Shown here in pieces: positions 9,830 through 18,820 of a stretch of DNA of 64,000 nt. A program made the translations under genes and the position numbers. This DNA comes from Saprospiraceae bacterium (GTDB lineage Bacteria > Bacteroidota > Bacteroidia > Chitinophagales > Saprospiraceae), in NCBI GenBank assembly GCA_016719615.1, contig JADJYQ010000001.1, positions 222,501 through 286,500 of the forward strand. Reading direction: 5' to 3'. Positions within the stretch are counted from its first letter, which is position 1. The number at the start of each line of letters is the position of its first letter. The notes under the pieces are model-generated. The model had not been told where the DNA came from. It did no database searches and saw only the letters and a program-made list of their open reading frames with translations.

Positions 9830-9845
9830 ACTAACGAACGTTAGT
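9830..9845. repeat. Interspersed palindrome between metF and fahA
   Basis: ACTAACG-AA-CGTTAGT, 7-bp arms, seven bases beyond the metF stop and 20 bases before the fahA start on the minus strand. Confidence 0.75.
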
Positions 9846-9851
9846 TATTGA

Positions 9852-10808
9852 TCAAAGGATCTTTTCAACAATTTTACGCGTCGTATCACTGTCACCCATC
9901 GTATAAAAATGAAGACAGGGCACACCCGCTTGAATCAACTCCTTACATTGGGCTACACACCATTCGATACCGGCTTCTTTAGCGGCTTGTTCGGAGTTGG
10001 TTTTATTGACCGCTTTTACCAGTTCATCCGGAATATTGATGTAAAAATGGCGGGGTATAGAATTCAGCTGATATTTTTTAGTCAATGGTTTGATACCTGG
10101 TATGATAGGGACGTTTATCCCTTCGCTTTTGCAGGTTTTTAAGTATTCAAAATATTTTTGATTGTCGAAAAACATTTGTGTCACGATGTATTCAGCGCCC
10201 GACTTAATTTTTTCAAGCGTATGTTTGAGATCTGATTTCATATTCGGTGCTTCGAAATGCTTTTCGGGATAGCCTGCAATGCCGATACAAAAATCAGTCC
10301 TGGAACCATTTTCAATACTCGGGTCGAGGTAGGTTCCCTGATTCATTCTGCCGATTTGCTGGACGAGGTCCAGTGCATATTCATAACCTCCGGGCTCTGG
10401 TATAAATTTTTCGTCAAATTTTCGGGCATCCCCTCGCAGAGCCAATACGTTTTTAATATTCAAGAAATGCAATTCAATGAGCGCATTCTCCGTATCCTCT
10501 TTGGTAAATCCACCACAAATCAAATGGGGTACTGCCTGCACACCATAATGATGCATGATAGCCGAGCAGATACCTACTGTGCCGGGCCTTTTGCGAATAG
10601 CGATTTTCTGATAGTACCCGCTGGGTTGCACATTGTAAATAAATTCTTCCCGGTGATAGGTCACATCCACGAAAGGTGGCTTAAATTCCATCAATGGATC
10701 CAGAGTTTGAAAAATAGATTTGATGCTTCCACCTTTCAGGGGTGGCAAAACTTCAAACGAGATCAGGGTGCGTCCGGTATTTTGTTTCAGGTATTCGGTA
10801 ACTTTCAT
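9852..10808 (-). CDS. metF: Methylenetetrahydrofolate reductase
   Basis: Reduces 5,10-methylene-THF to 5-methyl-THF, the methyl donor for methionine synthesis; cytosolic FAD-dependent TIM barrel. 318 residues, typical bacterial length. Key features: SFEVLPP with the active-site Glu19, VDVTYH, CGGFTKEDTENAL, NVLALRGDARK (the LRGD of the FAD site), CIGIAGYPEKH and IVTQMFFDNQKYF. It serves the same methyl cycle as ahcY, 5 kb away in the opposite orientation. A TACTTTTG -7 box lies 15 bases upstream of the ATG. Confidence 0.95.
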   Translation of the reverse strand: MKVTEYLKQNTGRTLISFEVLPPLKGGSIKSIFQTLDPLMEFKPPFVDVTYHREEFIYNVQPSGYYQKIAIRKRPGTVGICSAIMHHYGVQAVPHLICGGFTKEDTENALIELHFLNIKNVLALRGDARKFDEKFIPEPGGYEYALDLVQQIGRMNQGTYLDPSIENGSRTDFCIGIAGYPEKHFEAPNMKSDLKHTLEKIKSGAEYIVTQMFFDNQKYFEYLKTCKSEGINVPIIPGIKPLTKKYQLNSIPRHFYINIPDELVKAVNKTNSEQAAKEAGIEWCVAQCKELIQAGVPCLHFYTMGDSDTTRKIVEKIL

Positions 10809-10823
10809 GTTATGGATTCAAAG

Positions 10824-10831
10824 CAAAAGTA
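10824..10831 (-). promoter_or_regulatory. -7 box for metF
   Basis: TACTTTTG on the minus strand (TAnnTTTG), 15 bases upstream of the metF ATG. Confidence 0.55.
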
Positions 10832-10837
10832 ATATGG

Positions 10838-11100
10838 AAAAGCTTAAAGCATAAAGCTTAAAAGCGAAAAGCTGACCAGTATTATCAGGATTATTCTGAT
10901 TTACAGGATTTTTGACTGGGATTTAAAGATTAAAAAAATATTTTGAGGATTTTTATACTCGACAATCATTGATCACTAATCTATGCTTTATATCAATTTT
11001 CAAAATGGCCAAATATATTTAGTCTAAAGGAAAAAGGTCAAAGCTTGAAAGGAAACACTAGCCAAGCTTTAGCCTTTTCCCTTTAGCCTTTCAATCTGCC
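10838..11100. repeat. Low-complexity AAGC/TTTAGCC word repeats
   Basis: AAGCTTAAAGC, AAGCTTAAAAGCGAAAAGC and, at 11071-11099, CTTTAGCCTTTTCCCTTTAGCC are degenerate reiterations of words of about seven to eight bases. A fragment like the ACGGATTnn repeat (TGATTTACAGGATT) is also present. No gene is evident. Confidence 0.5.
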
Positions 11101-11103
11101 AAC

Positions 11104-11769
11104 CTATTCCGGCGGTTTCTTCTTTTTCTTAAAATCTCCTCTTTTAAGGGCTTTGATAAAGTCTATCCAGGCCAAAGGATTAAAGATCTGAAGGGGCTTG
11201 AATTGTCCGTCATAAACAGCATTATTGGCTTCTTGCCTGAAATACAAACTTACACCTGCCCTTCCGTCGGATGGGACTCCGGGTTCTAACCAGGCCAATA
11301 CATCTGCTTCGAGATTTTTTTCGGCAATGCTGCGCATTTCATCATGAACATTCATGGCAAGGAATTCTTGTTTGAAATGTTCTTTAGATGGTATCGGGTA
11401 GACAGTGGTTTTACTAAGTTGAATGGTATCCCTTTCTAAAATGATTGCTGAAAAATAGGATGGATCAAGGACAACATTTGGCAATATGAATTTTTTGTTT
11501 TTGTAACCCAGATACTGAAACAAAATGGTATCACCCGTTTGTGCAGCTATGGAAAAGAAACCCTGTTCATTGCTGTAAGTAGCCCTCCTGTTTCTCAAAA
11601 TACCAACATTTACATAGGGCAAGGGTGTCTTTTTATCGTCCTCCGATTGATATACTATTCCGGAGAACTGAAGTACTGAGGATTGTTGAGCATTTGCCCC
11701 TGGACATAAATATCCTATAAAGACGAGAAATACAACAATAATTCTTCGATTTTTGGACAAAACTGGCAT
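11104..11769 (-). CDS. Exported protein with carboxypeptidase-regulatory-like domain
   Basis: 221 residues from the ATG at 11769. After a signal peptide (IIVVFLVFIGYLCPGANAQ), residues about 30-110 form a CarboxypepD_reg-like beta-sandwich, a domain often found at the start of outer-membrane receptors: FSGIVYQSEDDKKTPLPYVNVGI, NEQGFFSIAAQTGDTILFQYLGY. The remainder (PSKEHFKQEFLAMNVHDEMRS...) is seen in Bacteroidota stand-alone proteins without known role. The tail is strongly basic (FKKKKKPPE). A 13-codon longer start exists at 11808 but would bury the signal peptide. It is divergent from the PhoD-like gene. Confidence 0.65.
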   Translation of the reverse strand: MPVLSKNRRIIVVFLVFIGYLCPGANAQQSSVLQFSGIVYQSEDDKKTPLPYVNVGILRNRRATYSNEQGFFSIAAQTGDTILFQYLGYKNKKFILPNVVLDPSYFSAIILERDTIQLSKTTVYPIPSKEHFKQEFLAMNVHDEMRSIAEKNLEADVLAWLEPGVPSDGRAGVSLYFRQEANNAVYDGQFKPLQIFNPLAWIDFIKALKRGDFKKKKKPPE

Positions 11770-11869
11770 ATCGTTTAATAAACGAATTGCTAAGGTAAAA
11801 GAATACATGACGCGCGAATATTTTATAATCTCTTAAAGCACTGCAGCCCCGTAAATTTCACAAAGCATT

Positions 11870-11877
11870 TAACTTTG
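11870..11877 (+). promoter_or_regulatory. -7 box for the PhoD-like gene
   Basis: TAACTTTG (TAnnTTTG) 13 bases upstream of the ATG at 11891, implying a very short 5' leader. Confidence 0.5.
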
Positions 11878-11890
11878 GAAAAAATTGAAT

Positions 11891-13240
11891 ATGCAAAAGT
11901 CATTCTGCCTCCTGGTTTGCTCATTTCTTTGGCTTACAGAACTTGTTTCCCAATTAAAAAGCGGCCCTATGTTGGGGCCAGTAGAGCTAAGAACAGCTTC
12001 TATTTGGTGCGAGATTGAAAAAGGAACAGAACTTGAATTGACTTATTGGAAAGAAGGAGATCCTGCTCGAAAATTTGAAATCGAACCTGATGTAAGCAAA
12101 AGATTTTCTTACCGCATTTGTAAATTTTACCTGACAGGACTGGACTTTGGAACAACTTATGAATACGAACTGGTCATTGAGAATAAAAAGAAGACTCCAC
12201 CCATTCGGGGACATTTTAAAACACAGGATCTTTGGCAATACCGCAAACCAGCCGGGGATTTCCGTTTCTTAGCCGGGAGTTGCTCATTTACCAACGAAGT
12301 AATTTACGATAGACCCGGCAAACCATATGGAGGGGATTCCAGTATTTTTAGGACGATGGCAAAAGAACCAGCCTCATTTATGCTTTGGTTAGGTGACAAT
12401 TGGTATTACAGAGAAGTTGATTATTCCAGCGAATGGGGATTATGGTATCGGGCTTCCCATGACCGCAGTCAGGCTGAGATGAAGGATTTTCTAAAGTCCA
12501 TGAGTCACTACGCTATATGGGATGATCATGACTATGGTCCAAACAATGAAGGCAAAGCTTATGTGTTTAAAGAAGAGGCAAGTCGTGTTTTTCAAAATTA
12601 TTGGTGTAATCCGCCCTCTCCATCTAAAGAAGGCGGTATCTATACCAAATTTCATTACAATGATGTCGATTTCTTTTTGTTGGATGATCGGAGCTTCAGA
12701 TCCTCCGATGCGCTGATGGATAGCATAAATGGGCAGCCCAATCCAAATAAATGGATGTGGGGAGCAGAGCAGCTGGATTGGCTTAAGAATCAGTTGGCCA
12801 ATAGCCGGGCACCTTTTAAGATGATTTGTAACGGAAGCAGTATCTTAAATACTTATAACAAATATGACTGTCTGGTCCACTACCCGATAGAATATAATGA
12901 TCTGTTGAATTTTATTGAATCAGAAAAAATAAATGGAGTCGTTTTTCTTACCGGCGATCGCCATCATAGTGAAGTCATTCAACATATCATTCCAAATGGT
13001 TATCCGCTTTATGAATTTTTAAATTCTGCGCTTACATCCGGTACTTATAAAGTAGGCGATTTGGAAAAATCCAATCCCATGATGTTGCTCAATATGCTGG
13101 TCGAACAAAATAATTATACAAGGGCAAGCATCAGCGGACCACACAAACAACGGGTTTTAAAAATCGAATTCGTCGATAAGTTTGGAAAAACATTGGCATC
13201 CATGCAGATTAATCAACAGGATTTGGAGTTTAAGGAATAA
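11891..13240 (+). CDS. PhoD-like alkaline phosphatase / metallophosphatase
   Basis: 449 residues, exported by a signal peptide (CLLVCSFLWLTELVSQ). Residues about 20-115 form an N-terminal fibronectin-like domain (GPVELRTASIWCEIEKG, LDFGTTYEYEL). The catalytic domain follows: GSCSFTN, FMLWLGDNWYYRE (metal Asp), the IWDDHDYGPN motif, LLDDRSFR, and GVVFLTGDRHHSEV near the C-terminus. These are the PhoD metal-binding motifs, so hydrolysis of phosphomono- or diesters in the periplasm is expected. The ATG at 11891 is chosen over a TTG two codons earlier. Downstream, AAGCCTAA word repeats separate it from a convergent gene. Confidence 0.88.
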   Translation: MQKSFCLLVCSFLWLTELVSQLKSGPMLGPVELRTASIWCEIEKGTELELTYWKEGDPARKFEIEPDVSKRFSYRICKFYLTGLDFGTTYEYELVIENKKKTPPIRGHFKTQDLWQYRKPAGDFRFLAGSCSFTNEVIYDRPGKPYGGDSSIFRTMAKEPASFMLWLGDNWYYREVDYSSEWGLWYRASHDRSQAEMKDFLKSMSHYAIWDDHDYGPNNEGKAYVFKEEASRVFQNYWCNPPSPSKEGGIYTKFHYNDVDFFLLDDRSFRSSDALMDSINGQPNPNKWMWGAEQLDWLKNQLANSRAPFKMICNGSSILNTYNKYDCLVHYPIEYNDLLNFIESEKINGVVFLTGDRHHSEVIQHIIPNGYPLYEFLNSALTSGTYKVGDLEKSNPMMLLNMLVEQNNYTRASISGPHKQRVLKIEFVDKFGKTLASMQINQQDLEFKE

Positions 13241-13440
13241 GCTTTAAGGCTGAAGCTAAAAGCCTAAAGCCTAAAGCAAATTAATGCCAAAATCTATAAC
13301 AGGCCTGGTTCCATAAATCATTTAAAGCATATACACTTCCTGACATCATCATCCCTTTTTTATTGAATAATTTCTTCATGTATGGGCTAATACTCTATAA
13401 TCTATAATCTTTGCTCCAAACTCTATACTCCATAATCTAC
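13238..13440. repeat. Low-complexity word repeats in a spacer
   Basis: AAGCCTAAAGCCTAAAGC at about 13259-13278 and CTCTATAATCTATAATC / ACTCTATACTCCATAATC at about 13390-13440. A related phrase (CTTGCTCCTTGCACCATAATC) lies at 43585-43605. Confidence 0.5.
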
Positions 13441-13452
13441 CCTCCTCCTTCC

Positions 13453-13893
13453 TCACTTCTTGCTTTCTGCAAACTTTTTAAAATCCAATAGATATTTTAA
13501 CGATTGTTTTTTAAAGGCAGATTTTAAAAAAATGCTGAAAAATTTCATAAGTCCTTTAAAATGAAATTCCTGTTCACTGATATATTGTGTTTGATGATCA
13601 GTCAATGCAATAAATCTGGAAATAACCACATTGCGAACTCCATCAGCATCGTAAGCGCATTCAAATTTACCGGGTAATTGTTTGCTTATAATGGTTTCAA
13701 GTAATATGAATTCGCGTTTACCCATTTTAAAATACATTTTCGATTGAGAACCTTCTGCCCCGGGCGTACCACTGATGTGCTCAAATTTTTGAAGGCCCTC
13801 CATCCATTTGTATAAATTTGCTTCGTTGTCAAATAGATCTAAAATGGATTCGAGATCTTTGTTGATGATGACGTCTACGGTATATTTTATCAT
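13453..13893 (-). CDS. SRPBCC-fold (START/polyketide cyclase-like) protein
   Basis: 146 residues, soluble, no signal peptide. The N-terminus IKYTVDVIINKDLESILDLFDNEANLYKWMEGLQKFEHISG, the repeated beta-strands and the closing amphipathic helix (SLKYLLDFKKFAESKK) are typical of the SRPBCC ligand-binding fold. The ligand is unknown. It sits 32 bases downstream of parE in the same orientation and may be cotranscribed. The assignment rests on overall pattern, not on catalytic residues. Confidence 0.7.
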   Translation of the reverse strand: MIKYTVDVIINKDLESILDLFDNEANLYKWMEGLQKFEHISGTPGAEGSQSKMYFKMGKREFILLETIISKQLPGKFECAYDADGVRNVVISRFIALTDHQTQYISEQEFHFKGLMKFFSIFLKSAFKKQSLKYLLDFKKFAESKK

Positions 13894-13925
13894 ACGAACA
13901 GTTGTATGTCAATTGAAATTATTAT

Positions 13926-15818
13926 TTAGACTAGCAAAGCTTCCTCTTGTGCCAACAATTCTTCAGCAGTCATTTGGTCGAGATCGGTTCGTAGATTTTC
14001 AATGATGAAATCCTGGCGTTCAGCTGTGTTTTTTCCCATGTAGTATTCCAGAACTTTTTCAATATGCGAATCTTCGTTCAGCACTACGGGTTCCAATTTG
14101 ATATCGCTGCCAATGAATCCTGAAAATTCATCCGGACTAATTTCTCCCAGTCCTTTGAAGCGTGTAATTTCAGGTTTACCGCGCAATTTTTGGATAGCTT
14201 CTTTTTTTTCTTTTTCAGAATAACAATAAAAGGTTTGTTGTTTGTCTCTTACGCGGAATAAAGGCGTCTCCAGAATAAAAAGATGCCCGGTGCGAACCAA
14301 TTCGGGAAAAAACTGAAGAAAGAAAGTGAGCAACAGCAGGCGTATATGCATTCCGTCAACATCTGCATCTGTTGAAATGACGACTTTATTAAAACGCAAA
14401 TTTTCAATATCATCTTCAATATCTAGAGCATGTTGCAGTAAATTCAGTTCCTCATTTTCGTAAACTATTTTTTTGGTAAGGCCGAAACAATTTAGGGGTT
14501 TTCCTCTTAAACTAAACACTGCCTGGAGCTCCGGATTTCTGGCCTTGGTGATCGATCCGCTGGCTGAGTCTCCTTCTGTGATAAACAAGGTTGTCGCTTC
14601 TGCAATTTCTGGTTTTAATTTACTATCGGATAAATGATATCTGCAATCGCGCAATTTTTTATTATGTAAATTGGCTTTTTTTGCACGTTGGTTAGCCAGT
14701 TTTTTAATTCCTGCAATTTCTTTGCGTTCGCGTTCAGATTGTAAGATGCGACTTTGGAATTCCTTAGCAGCATCTTGATTTTGGTGCAAGTAAAGATCCA
14801 GTTCTTTAGAGATAAAATCTACAATTAATGAACGCAGCGATGAGCCTTCCGGGCTGATCGTCGTGGATCCCAATTTTGTTTTCGTCTGTGATTCAAAAAC
14901 CGGTTCTTCTATGCGCACAGAGATGGCACCAATAGCTCCAGTATGTATGTCTCTGGAATCAAAATCTTTTTTATAAAATTCGCGCAGTGTTTTGACAATA
15001 GCTTCTCTGAAATAATTCAAATGCGTTCCACCTTGTGAAGTGTATTGCCCATTGACAAAACTGTAATATTGTTCTCCGTATTGACCACCGTGGGTCAACA
15101 CACATTCGATATCTTCTCCTTTTAAATGAATGATCGGATAGTCCAGATGCTCGCTGTCGGTACGGCGTTCGAGCATATCCTTCAATCCATTTTTGGATAC
15201 ATAAGTTTTGCCATTGTAATTGATCCGAAGACCGGCGTTCAAATAAGCATAATGCCAGATGCGGCTCTCAATAAATTCCTGAACGAATCTGTATTTTTGA
15301 AAAATCTTTTCGTCTGCTCTAAACTCAATTTCAGTGCCGTTGACTTCATCTGTATTTTTCAGATTGTATTCTTTGATCAGATTACCGCGTTCGAATTCAG
15401 CCATCTTACATTTGCCATCGCGAATGGATGTCACTTTGAAATAATTCGACAGTGCATTTACAGCTTTGGTTCCTACACCATTTAAACCTACTGATTTTTT
15501 AAAAGCTTTGCTGTCGTATTTTCCTCCGGTGTTGATTTGTGAAACGCATTCAATGACTTTACCCAATGGGATGCCTCTTCCGTAATCTCTCACTCTTGCA
15601 ATTCCATCCTGAACTTCAATATCGATTTCTCGCCCATAACCCATCACATATTCATCTATACAGTTATCGATGACTTCTTTCAAAAGTATGTAAATACCAT
15701 CATCGATATGGCTGCCATCTCCCAACTTACCTATATACATTCCGGGCCTTAATCGGATGTGTTCTTTCCAATCGAGCGATTTAATGTTTTCTTCCGTATA
15801 ACTGTGTACCTGTGCCAT
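13926..15818 (-). CDS. parE: DNA topoisomerase IV subunit B
   Basis: ATPase subunit of topoisomerase IV, which unlinks daughter chromosomes. 630 residues. The GHKL ATPase domain is clear: EVIDNCIDE at 48-56, RDYGRGIP at 77-84, GLNGVGTKA at 111-119. The transducer domain follows, and then the TOPRIM domain with EGDSASG at 415-421 and DADVDGMHIR from 484. Bacteroidota carry both GyrB and ParE. I call ParE because the chain is short, ends soon after TOPRIM, and has the ParE-like start (SYTEENIKSLDWKEHIRLRPGMYIG). The parC partner is not adjacent. A TACCTTTG -7 box lies 22 bases upstream. Confidence 0.93.
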   Translation of the reverse strand: MAQVHSYTEENIKSLDWKEHIRLRPGMYIGKLGDGSHIDDGIYILLKEVIDNCIDEYVMGYGREIDIEVQDGIARVRDYGRGIPLGKVIECVSQINTGGKYDSKAFKKSVGLNGVGTKAVNALSNYFKVTSIRDGKCKMAEFERGNLIKEYNLKNTDEVNGTEIEFRADEKIFQKYRFVQEFIESRIWHYAYLNAGLRINYNGKTYVSKNGLKDMLERRTDSEHLDYPIIHLKGEDIECVLTHGGQYGEQYYSFVNGQYTSQGGTHLNYFREAIVKTLREFYKKDFDSRDIHTGAIGAISVRIEEPVFESQTKTKLGSTTISPEGSSLRSLIVDFISKELDLYLHQNQDAAKEFQSRILQSERERKEIAGIKKLANQRAKKANLHNKKLRDCRYHLSDSKLKPEIAEATTLFITEGDSASGSITKARNPELQAVFSLRGKPLNCFGLTKKIVYENEELNLLQHALDIEDDIENLRFNKVVISTDADVDGMHIRLLLLTFFLQFFPELVRTGHLFILETPLFRVRDKQQTFYCYSEKEKKEAIQKLRGKPEITRFKGLGEISPDEFSGFIGSDIKLEPVVLNEDSHIEKVLEYYMGKNTAERQDFIIENLRTDLDQMTAEELLAQEEALLV

Positions 15819-15840
15819 GTTCTCTTCTGAATTAGTCAGC

Positions 15841-15848
15841 CAAAGGTA
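15841..15848 (-). promoter_or_regulatory. -7 box for parE
   Basis: TACCTTTG on the minus strand, 22 bases upstream of the parE ATG. Confidence 0.5.
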
Positions 15849-15984
15849 ATAACATATTAAAAAATATAATAATTTGTTTGATGCTCCGGAATCTGAACGG
15901 ATAGAGATGAGCTAAGTTCTATAGGATTTTAAGGTCTTTATTTGGCAATTTGCTACCAACAAGGTGGTTGGTTACGGAGGCTTG

Positions 15985-16602
15985 CTATTTTTTTGCAGTC
16001 TCTGGTTTCATGAGTTCCAACTCTGCTTTCATGATAGATTTAAAATCATTCAGATCAGCAGAAATTCCTGCATAAATACTTGCTTTTGTTTCGGCTGTAA
16101 AAGCTTCCATTTTTTTCAATTTCAACAGCAAATTGGATTCTGCTTTAACGAGTGAAACATATTTATTCAAATAATCAGATTCTGCTTTTTGGCGGTGAAT
16201 TTCTGATTTACTCAATCGCATGGGTTGGTCTTTAAGCTCTGCATTATAAGCCTTTGGTTTTTCTGCTTCCAAAAGACTATCTTTTGCATTCATCTTTGAA
16301 CCTGGGTGCATTTTTTTACTTCTGCCGCTAATTTTTGTACTCAATTCATTATGCTCTTTGTAAACGGTCTCCATGAGTCTACTATATAAAGTATTCAAAT
16401 AATCTGAATTGGGTTTTTTGCAAGCTTTATTCCACTCTTTGATTTGTTTTTCCAAAAGCTTAAGATCATTTGCTTCTTTTTTCCATTCTTGCTTACTGTA
16501 TTTTATGGAAAGCTTTTCGGTGCTGTCGCGATGCTGTGGAATTGCTACTAAACTTGAACAATAAATTCCAAAGAGCAGTAAGATTATTCCTGATTTTTTC
16601 AT
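15985..16602 (-). CDS. Exported helical protein of unknown function
   Basis: 205 residues with a signal peptide (SGIILLLFGIYCSSLVA). The mature part is Lys/Glu-rich and predicted mostly alpha-helical or coiled-coil (KLLEKQIKEWNKACKK, LLKLKKMEAFTAETKASIYAGISADL). I do not recognise a family. Its ATG overlaps the stop of the bacilliredoxin gene by four bases (ATGA), so the two are probably translationally coupled. Confidence 0.6.
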   Translation of the reverse strand: MKKSGIILLLFGIYCSSLVAIPQHRDSTEKLSIKYSKQEWKKEANDLKLLEKQIKEWNKACKKPNSDYLNTLYSRLMETVYKEHNELSTKISGRSKKMHPGSKMNAKDSLLEAEKPKAYNAELKDQPMRLSKSEIHRQKAESDYLNKYVSLVKAESNLLLKLKKMEAFTAETKASIYAGISADLNDFKSIMKAELELMKPETAKK

Positions 16603-17024
16603 GCGTTTATCAAGCAGTAATTAGAAAATGCAGCAGCCAGATTATCGGCGATCATTTGGGCAGAACGACCTTCGATGTGATGTCTTTCCAACATATGAAC
16701 CAATTGACCGTCTTTAAACAAAGCAATAGCCGGTGAAGAGGGAGGGTATGGCAATAGGTATTCTCTTGCCGTTTGCACAGCTTCGCGGTCAACACCCGCA
16801 AAAACAGTAACCAGATGATCGGGCTTAGGACCCATTTGAAGGGCAACTCTAACTCCAGGTCTTGCATTCGCAGCCGCACAACCACATACCGAATTGATTA
16901 CCAATAGGGTAGTACCCGATTTCTGGTCTAAGACCTTTTTAACCTCATCTGAACTGAGCAATGATTGAAAGCCAATTTGGGTCAGCTCACGGGTCATGGG
17001 TAGTACGAGTTCCTGTGGATACAT
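16599..17024 (-). CDS. Bacilliredoxin (BrxA/BrxB family, YphP-like)
   Basis: 141 residues from the ATG at 17024 (MYPQELVLPM, the usual family start; a 13-codon extension to 17063 has no support). Thioredoxin-like fold with the diagnostic CGC motif (Cys47-Gly-Cys49, in NSVCGCAAANARPG), then FAGVDREAVQTAREYLLPYPPSSPAIALFKDGQLVHMLERHHIEGR, which matches the family closely. In bacilli these proteins remove bacillithiol mixed disulfides. A similar low-molecular-weight-thiol role here is inferred. Coupled to the downstream exported helical gene. Confidence 0.9.
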   Translation of the reverse strand: MYPQELVLPMTRELTQIGFQSLLSSDEVKKVLDQKSGTTLLVINSVCGCAAANARPGVRVALQMGPKPDHLVTVFAGVDREAVQTAREYLLPYPPSSPAIALFKDGQLVHMLERHHIEGRSAQMIADNLAAAFSNYCLINA

Positions 17025-17091
17025 GAATTGGAAATTTAGAACTCTAAAACGCTTTAAAGACAAAATTGTTGAAATATTTGATCAAATCTTT

Positions 17092-17477
17092 ATGATTATT
17101 CATAGGTACACATTTAAAGTTGAGTTAAATTTGTTTTGGTATGAATTCTTTAACTTGAAGCAAATTAACCTTAATAATCTAATAGTAGGTGGCGAAGTTT
17201 ATACTTATTATCCTAGTACATCGCCAGTAGGCATTAAAAAACATAATGATAAAATACAAAATCAAATAAAATTAAGTTCTTTATTAGATTCGAATGTAGA
17301 GCCATTAAAGATAAATATTTACTCAATTGATGGTAGATTTATTAAGTCAGTGAAAATATTGAAGCTTGGCAAAGCCATAGTAAAGATTTAGGTAACTTAA
17401 TTCCTTCAAATGTGTATATTTTAGAGTATATTTATTTTCAAAAAATTGAATATAAAAAAATATGTTTATTAAAATAA
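17092..17477 (+). pseudogene. Remnant of a T9SS type A sorting tail, frameshifted
   Basis: The frame from 17092 ends with LKINIYSIDGRFIKSVK and then runs out of frame after an A4 run (17353-17356). Adding one A continues as NIEAWQSHSKDLGNLIPSN and VYILEYIYFQKIEYKKICLLK to the stop at 17475-17477, a normal end for a type A sorting domain. I see no catalytic or binding domain upstream, only AT-rich sequence, so this is probably the orphaned 3' end of a larger secreted protein gene. The next gene fragment begins inside its last codons. Confidence 0.5.
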
Positions 17478-17570
17478 TCATTATTAGTTTTTTAATTGTA
17501 ACCTTATTGCATCATGATATTTATGGTCAACTATCTAATGATAAAATTTCAATTGGGGGTATAGTGAAAT
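17462..17570 (+). pseudogene. 5' fragment of an exported protein gene, cut by the IS element
   Basis: ATG at 17462 followed by a perfect signal peptide (IIIISFLIVTLLHHDIYGQ) and about 14 further residues (SNDKISIGGIVK). The frame then enters the IS3 element and stops at 17588. The 3' sorting-tail fragment on the other side of the IS may belong to the same gene. Confidence 0.55.
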
Positions 17571-17633
17571 GTAATACTCCCCTAAATTGAGACCAGAGGT
17601 TTAGTTAAAAAAACACTTAAATTTACTAGACCT

Positions 17634-17925
17634 ATGAAAAAAAAACAAGCAAATTTACCGGGGCCTTTAAGGCCAGTGTGGCTTTAGAAGCCATTAAAAA
17701 CAAAAAGACTATGGCTGATCTTAGTCTTCAGTTTGATGTTAATCCCGTTATGATTTCCAAGTGGAAAACTGAATTTTTAGAGAACATGGGATCTATTTTC
17801 GAGAACTCAAAATCAGCTCAGGATGATACTGATTCAGCTGAAATGGAGAAATTGTATGCACAAATCGGCCAATTGAAAGTAGAGAATGATTTTTAAAAAA
17901 AAGTTGCAAGAAACTGGGGATATGA
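17634..17925 (+). CDS. IS3-family transposase OrfA (frameshifted)
   Basis: DNA-binding helix-turn-helix subunit, about 96 residues. The open part (from 17678: VALEAIKNKKTMADLSLQFDVNPVMISKWKTEFLENM) is out of frame with the natural ATG at 17634. Adding one A to the A9 run at 17637-17645 gives an N-terminus running through KFTGAFKASVALEAIK. At the 3' end the frame stops at 17894-17896, but adding one T to the T5 at 17890-17894 gives the usual ending VENDFLKKSCKKLGI and a stop overlapping the orfB ATG as ATGA. It also restores the -1 relation between orfA and orfB expected for IS3. Confidence 0.75.
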
Positions 17926-18767
17926 AACAACGAATAGAGATGGTGCATACGAAACCACAAAAGCTGAGTATTCGCAAACAGTGTGATCTATTGAACGTAC
18001 CAAGGAGCACACTTTATTACCAGCCTGTTCAGGAAAAGCCTGAAAATGTTAAAATGATGAATATCATGGATAAGCATTTGTTACAGCACCCGACAGAAGG
18101 GGTTAAATCAATGGTGAATCTTTTAAAGGAAAAAGGATATCCGGTAGGTCCTAAACGAATAAGGAGGTTGTTTAAGGTTATGGGATGGCAAACAATATAT
18201 CGTCGCAAAAACCTAACAAAACAGGGCCTAAAGCAATTTATTAAACCGTATTTACTTAGAAATCTGGAAATCACACATGCCAATCAGGTTTGGTGTACCG
18301 ATATTACGTACATCCCGATGGCTAAAGGATTTATGTACATGATTGCCTTCATTGATGTTTATAGTCGCAAAATCATGGGCTGGAGTATAAGTAATAGTAT
18401 GAGTAAACAATGGTGTGTTGCTGCTTTAAAAGAAGCCATTGCTGTCAATGGTAAACCCAATATTATAAACTCGGATCAAGGTTCTCAATTTACAAGTGCG
18501 ATGTGGACTCATTATTTGGAATCTGAAAAGATATTGATCTCAATGGATGGCAAAGGAAGAGCTACAGATAATACCTGGATTGAAAGATTCTGGAAAACTT
18601 TAAAGTACGATTATATTTATCTCAATCCATGCGATAATGGTTTTGAACTTTTTGAAGGAGTTCAAAACCATATCGCCTATTACCACCGGAAAATGCACCA
18701 AACTACCGGACAAACTCCCAATAAACGATACGATGATTCCATTAAAAAATCATGCAGCTTAATATGA
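17922..18767 (+). CDS. IS3-family transposase OrfB (DDE integrase core)
   Basis: 281 residues from the ATG at 17922 (a longer frame opens at 17886). The rve/DDE catalytic core is complete: first Asp in WCTDITYIPMAKG, second Asp in INSDQGSQFTS, Glu in WIERFWKTLKYDYI, with the C-terminal HRKMHQTTGQTPNKRYDD. Upstream is the HTH_21-like segment LLNVPRSTLYYQP. Production of the OrfAB fusion by -1 slippage on the A-run near 17895-17902 is expected from the family. It appears intact, so the element may still be active if the orfA breaks are sequencing errors. Confidence 0.88.
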   Translation: MKQRIEMVHTKPQKLSIRKQCDLLNVPRSTLYYQPVQEKPENVKMMNIMDKHLLQHPTEGVKSMVNLLKEKGYPVGPKRIRRLFKVMGWQTIYRRKNLTKQGLKQFIKPYLLRNLEITHANQVWCTDITYIPMAKGFMYMIAFIDVYSRKIMGWSISNSMSKQWCVAALKEAIAVNGKPNIINSDQGSQFTSAMWTHYLESEKILISMDGKGRATDNTWIERFWKTLKYDYIYLNPCDNGFELFEGVQNHIAYYHRKMHQTTGQTPNKRYDDSIKKSCSLI

Positions 18768-18820
18768 ATTTTATTAACTTAACGAACTCAACTTTTGGTC
18801 CAATAAATGGGGAGTATTAC

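Larger units (their letters stand above)
17571..18820 (+). mobile_element. IS3-family insertion sequence (about 1.25 kb)
   Basis: The ends carry the inverted repeat GTAATACTCCCC (17571-17582 and, inverted, 18809-18820), with further partial matches inward (GACCA, then GTTnAGTT). It contains a two-frame orfA/orfB transposase of the IS3 type. I see no matching target-site duplication (left flank ...GAAAT, right flank TCAAA...), so the two flanks may have been brought together by recombination between IS copies. Confidence 0.85.

Noticed and set aside
9830..9845. Simple TetR-type operator for fahA
   Set aside because: The position fits, but the same motif occurs past stop codons and inside genes, so an operator-only reading does not explain the family.
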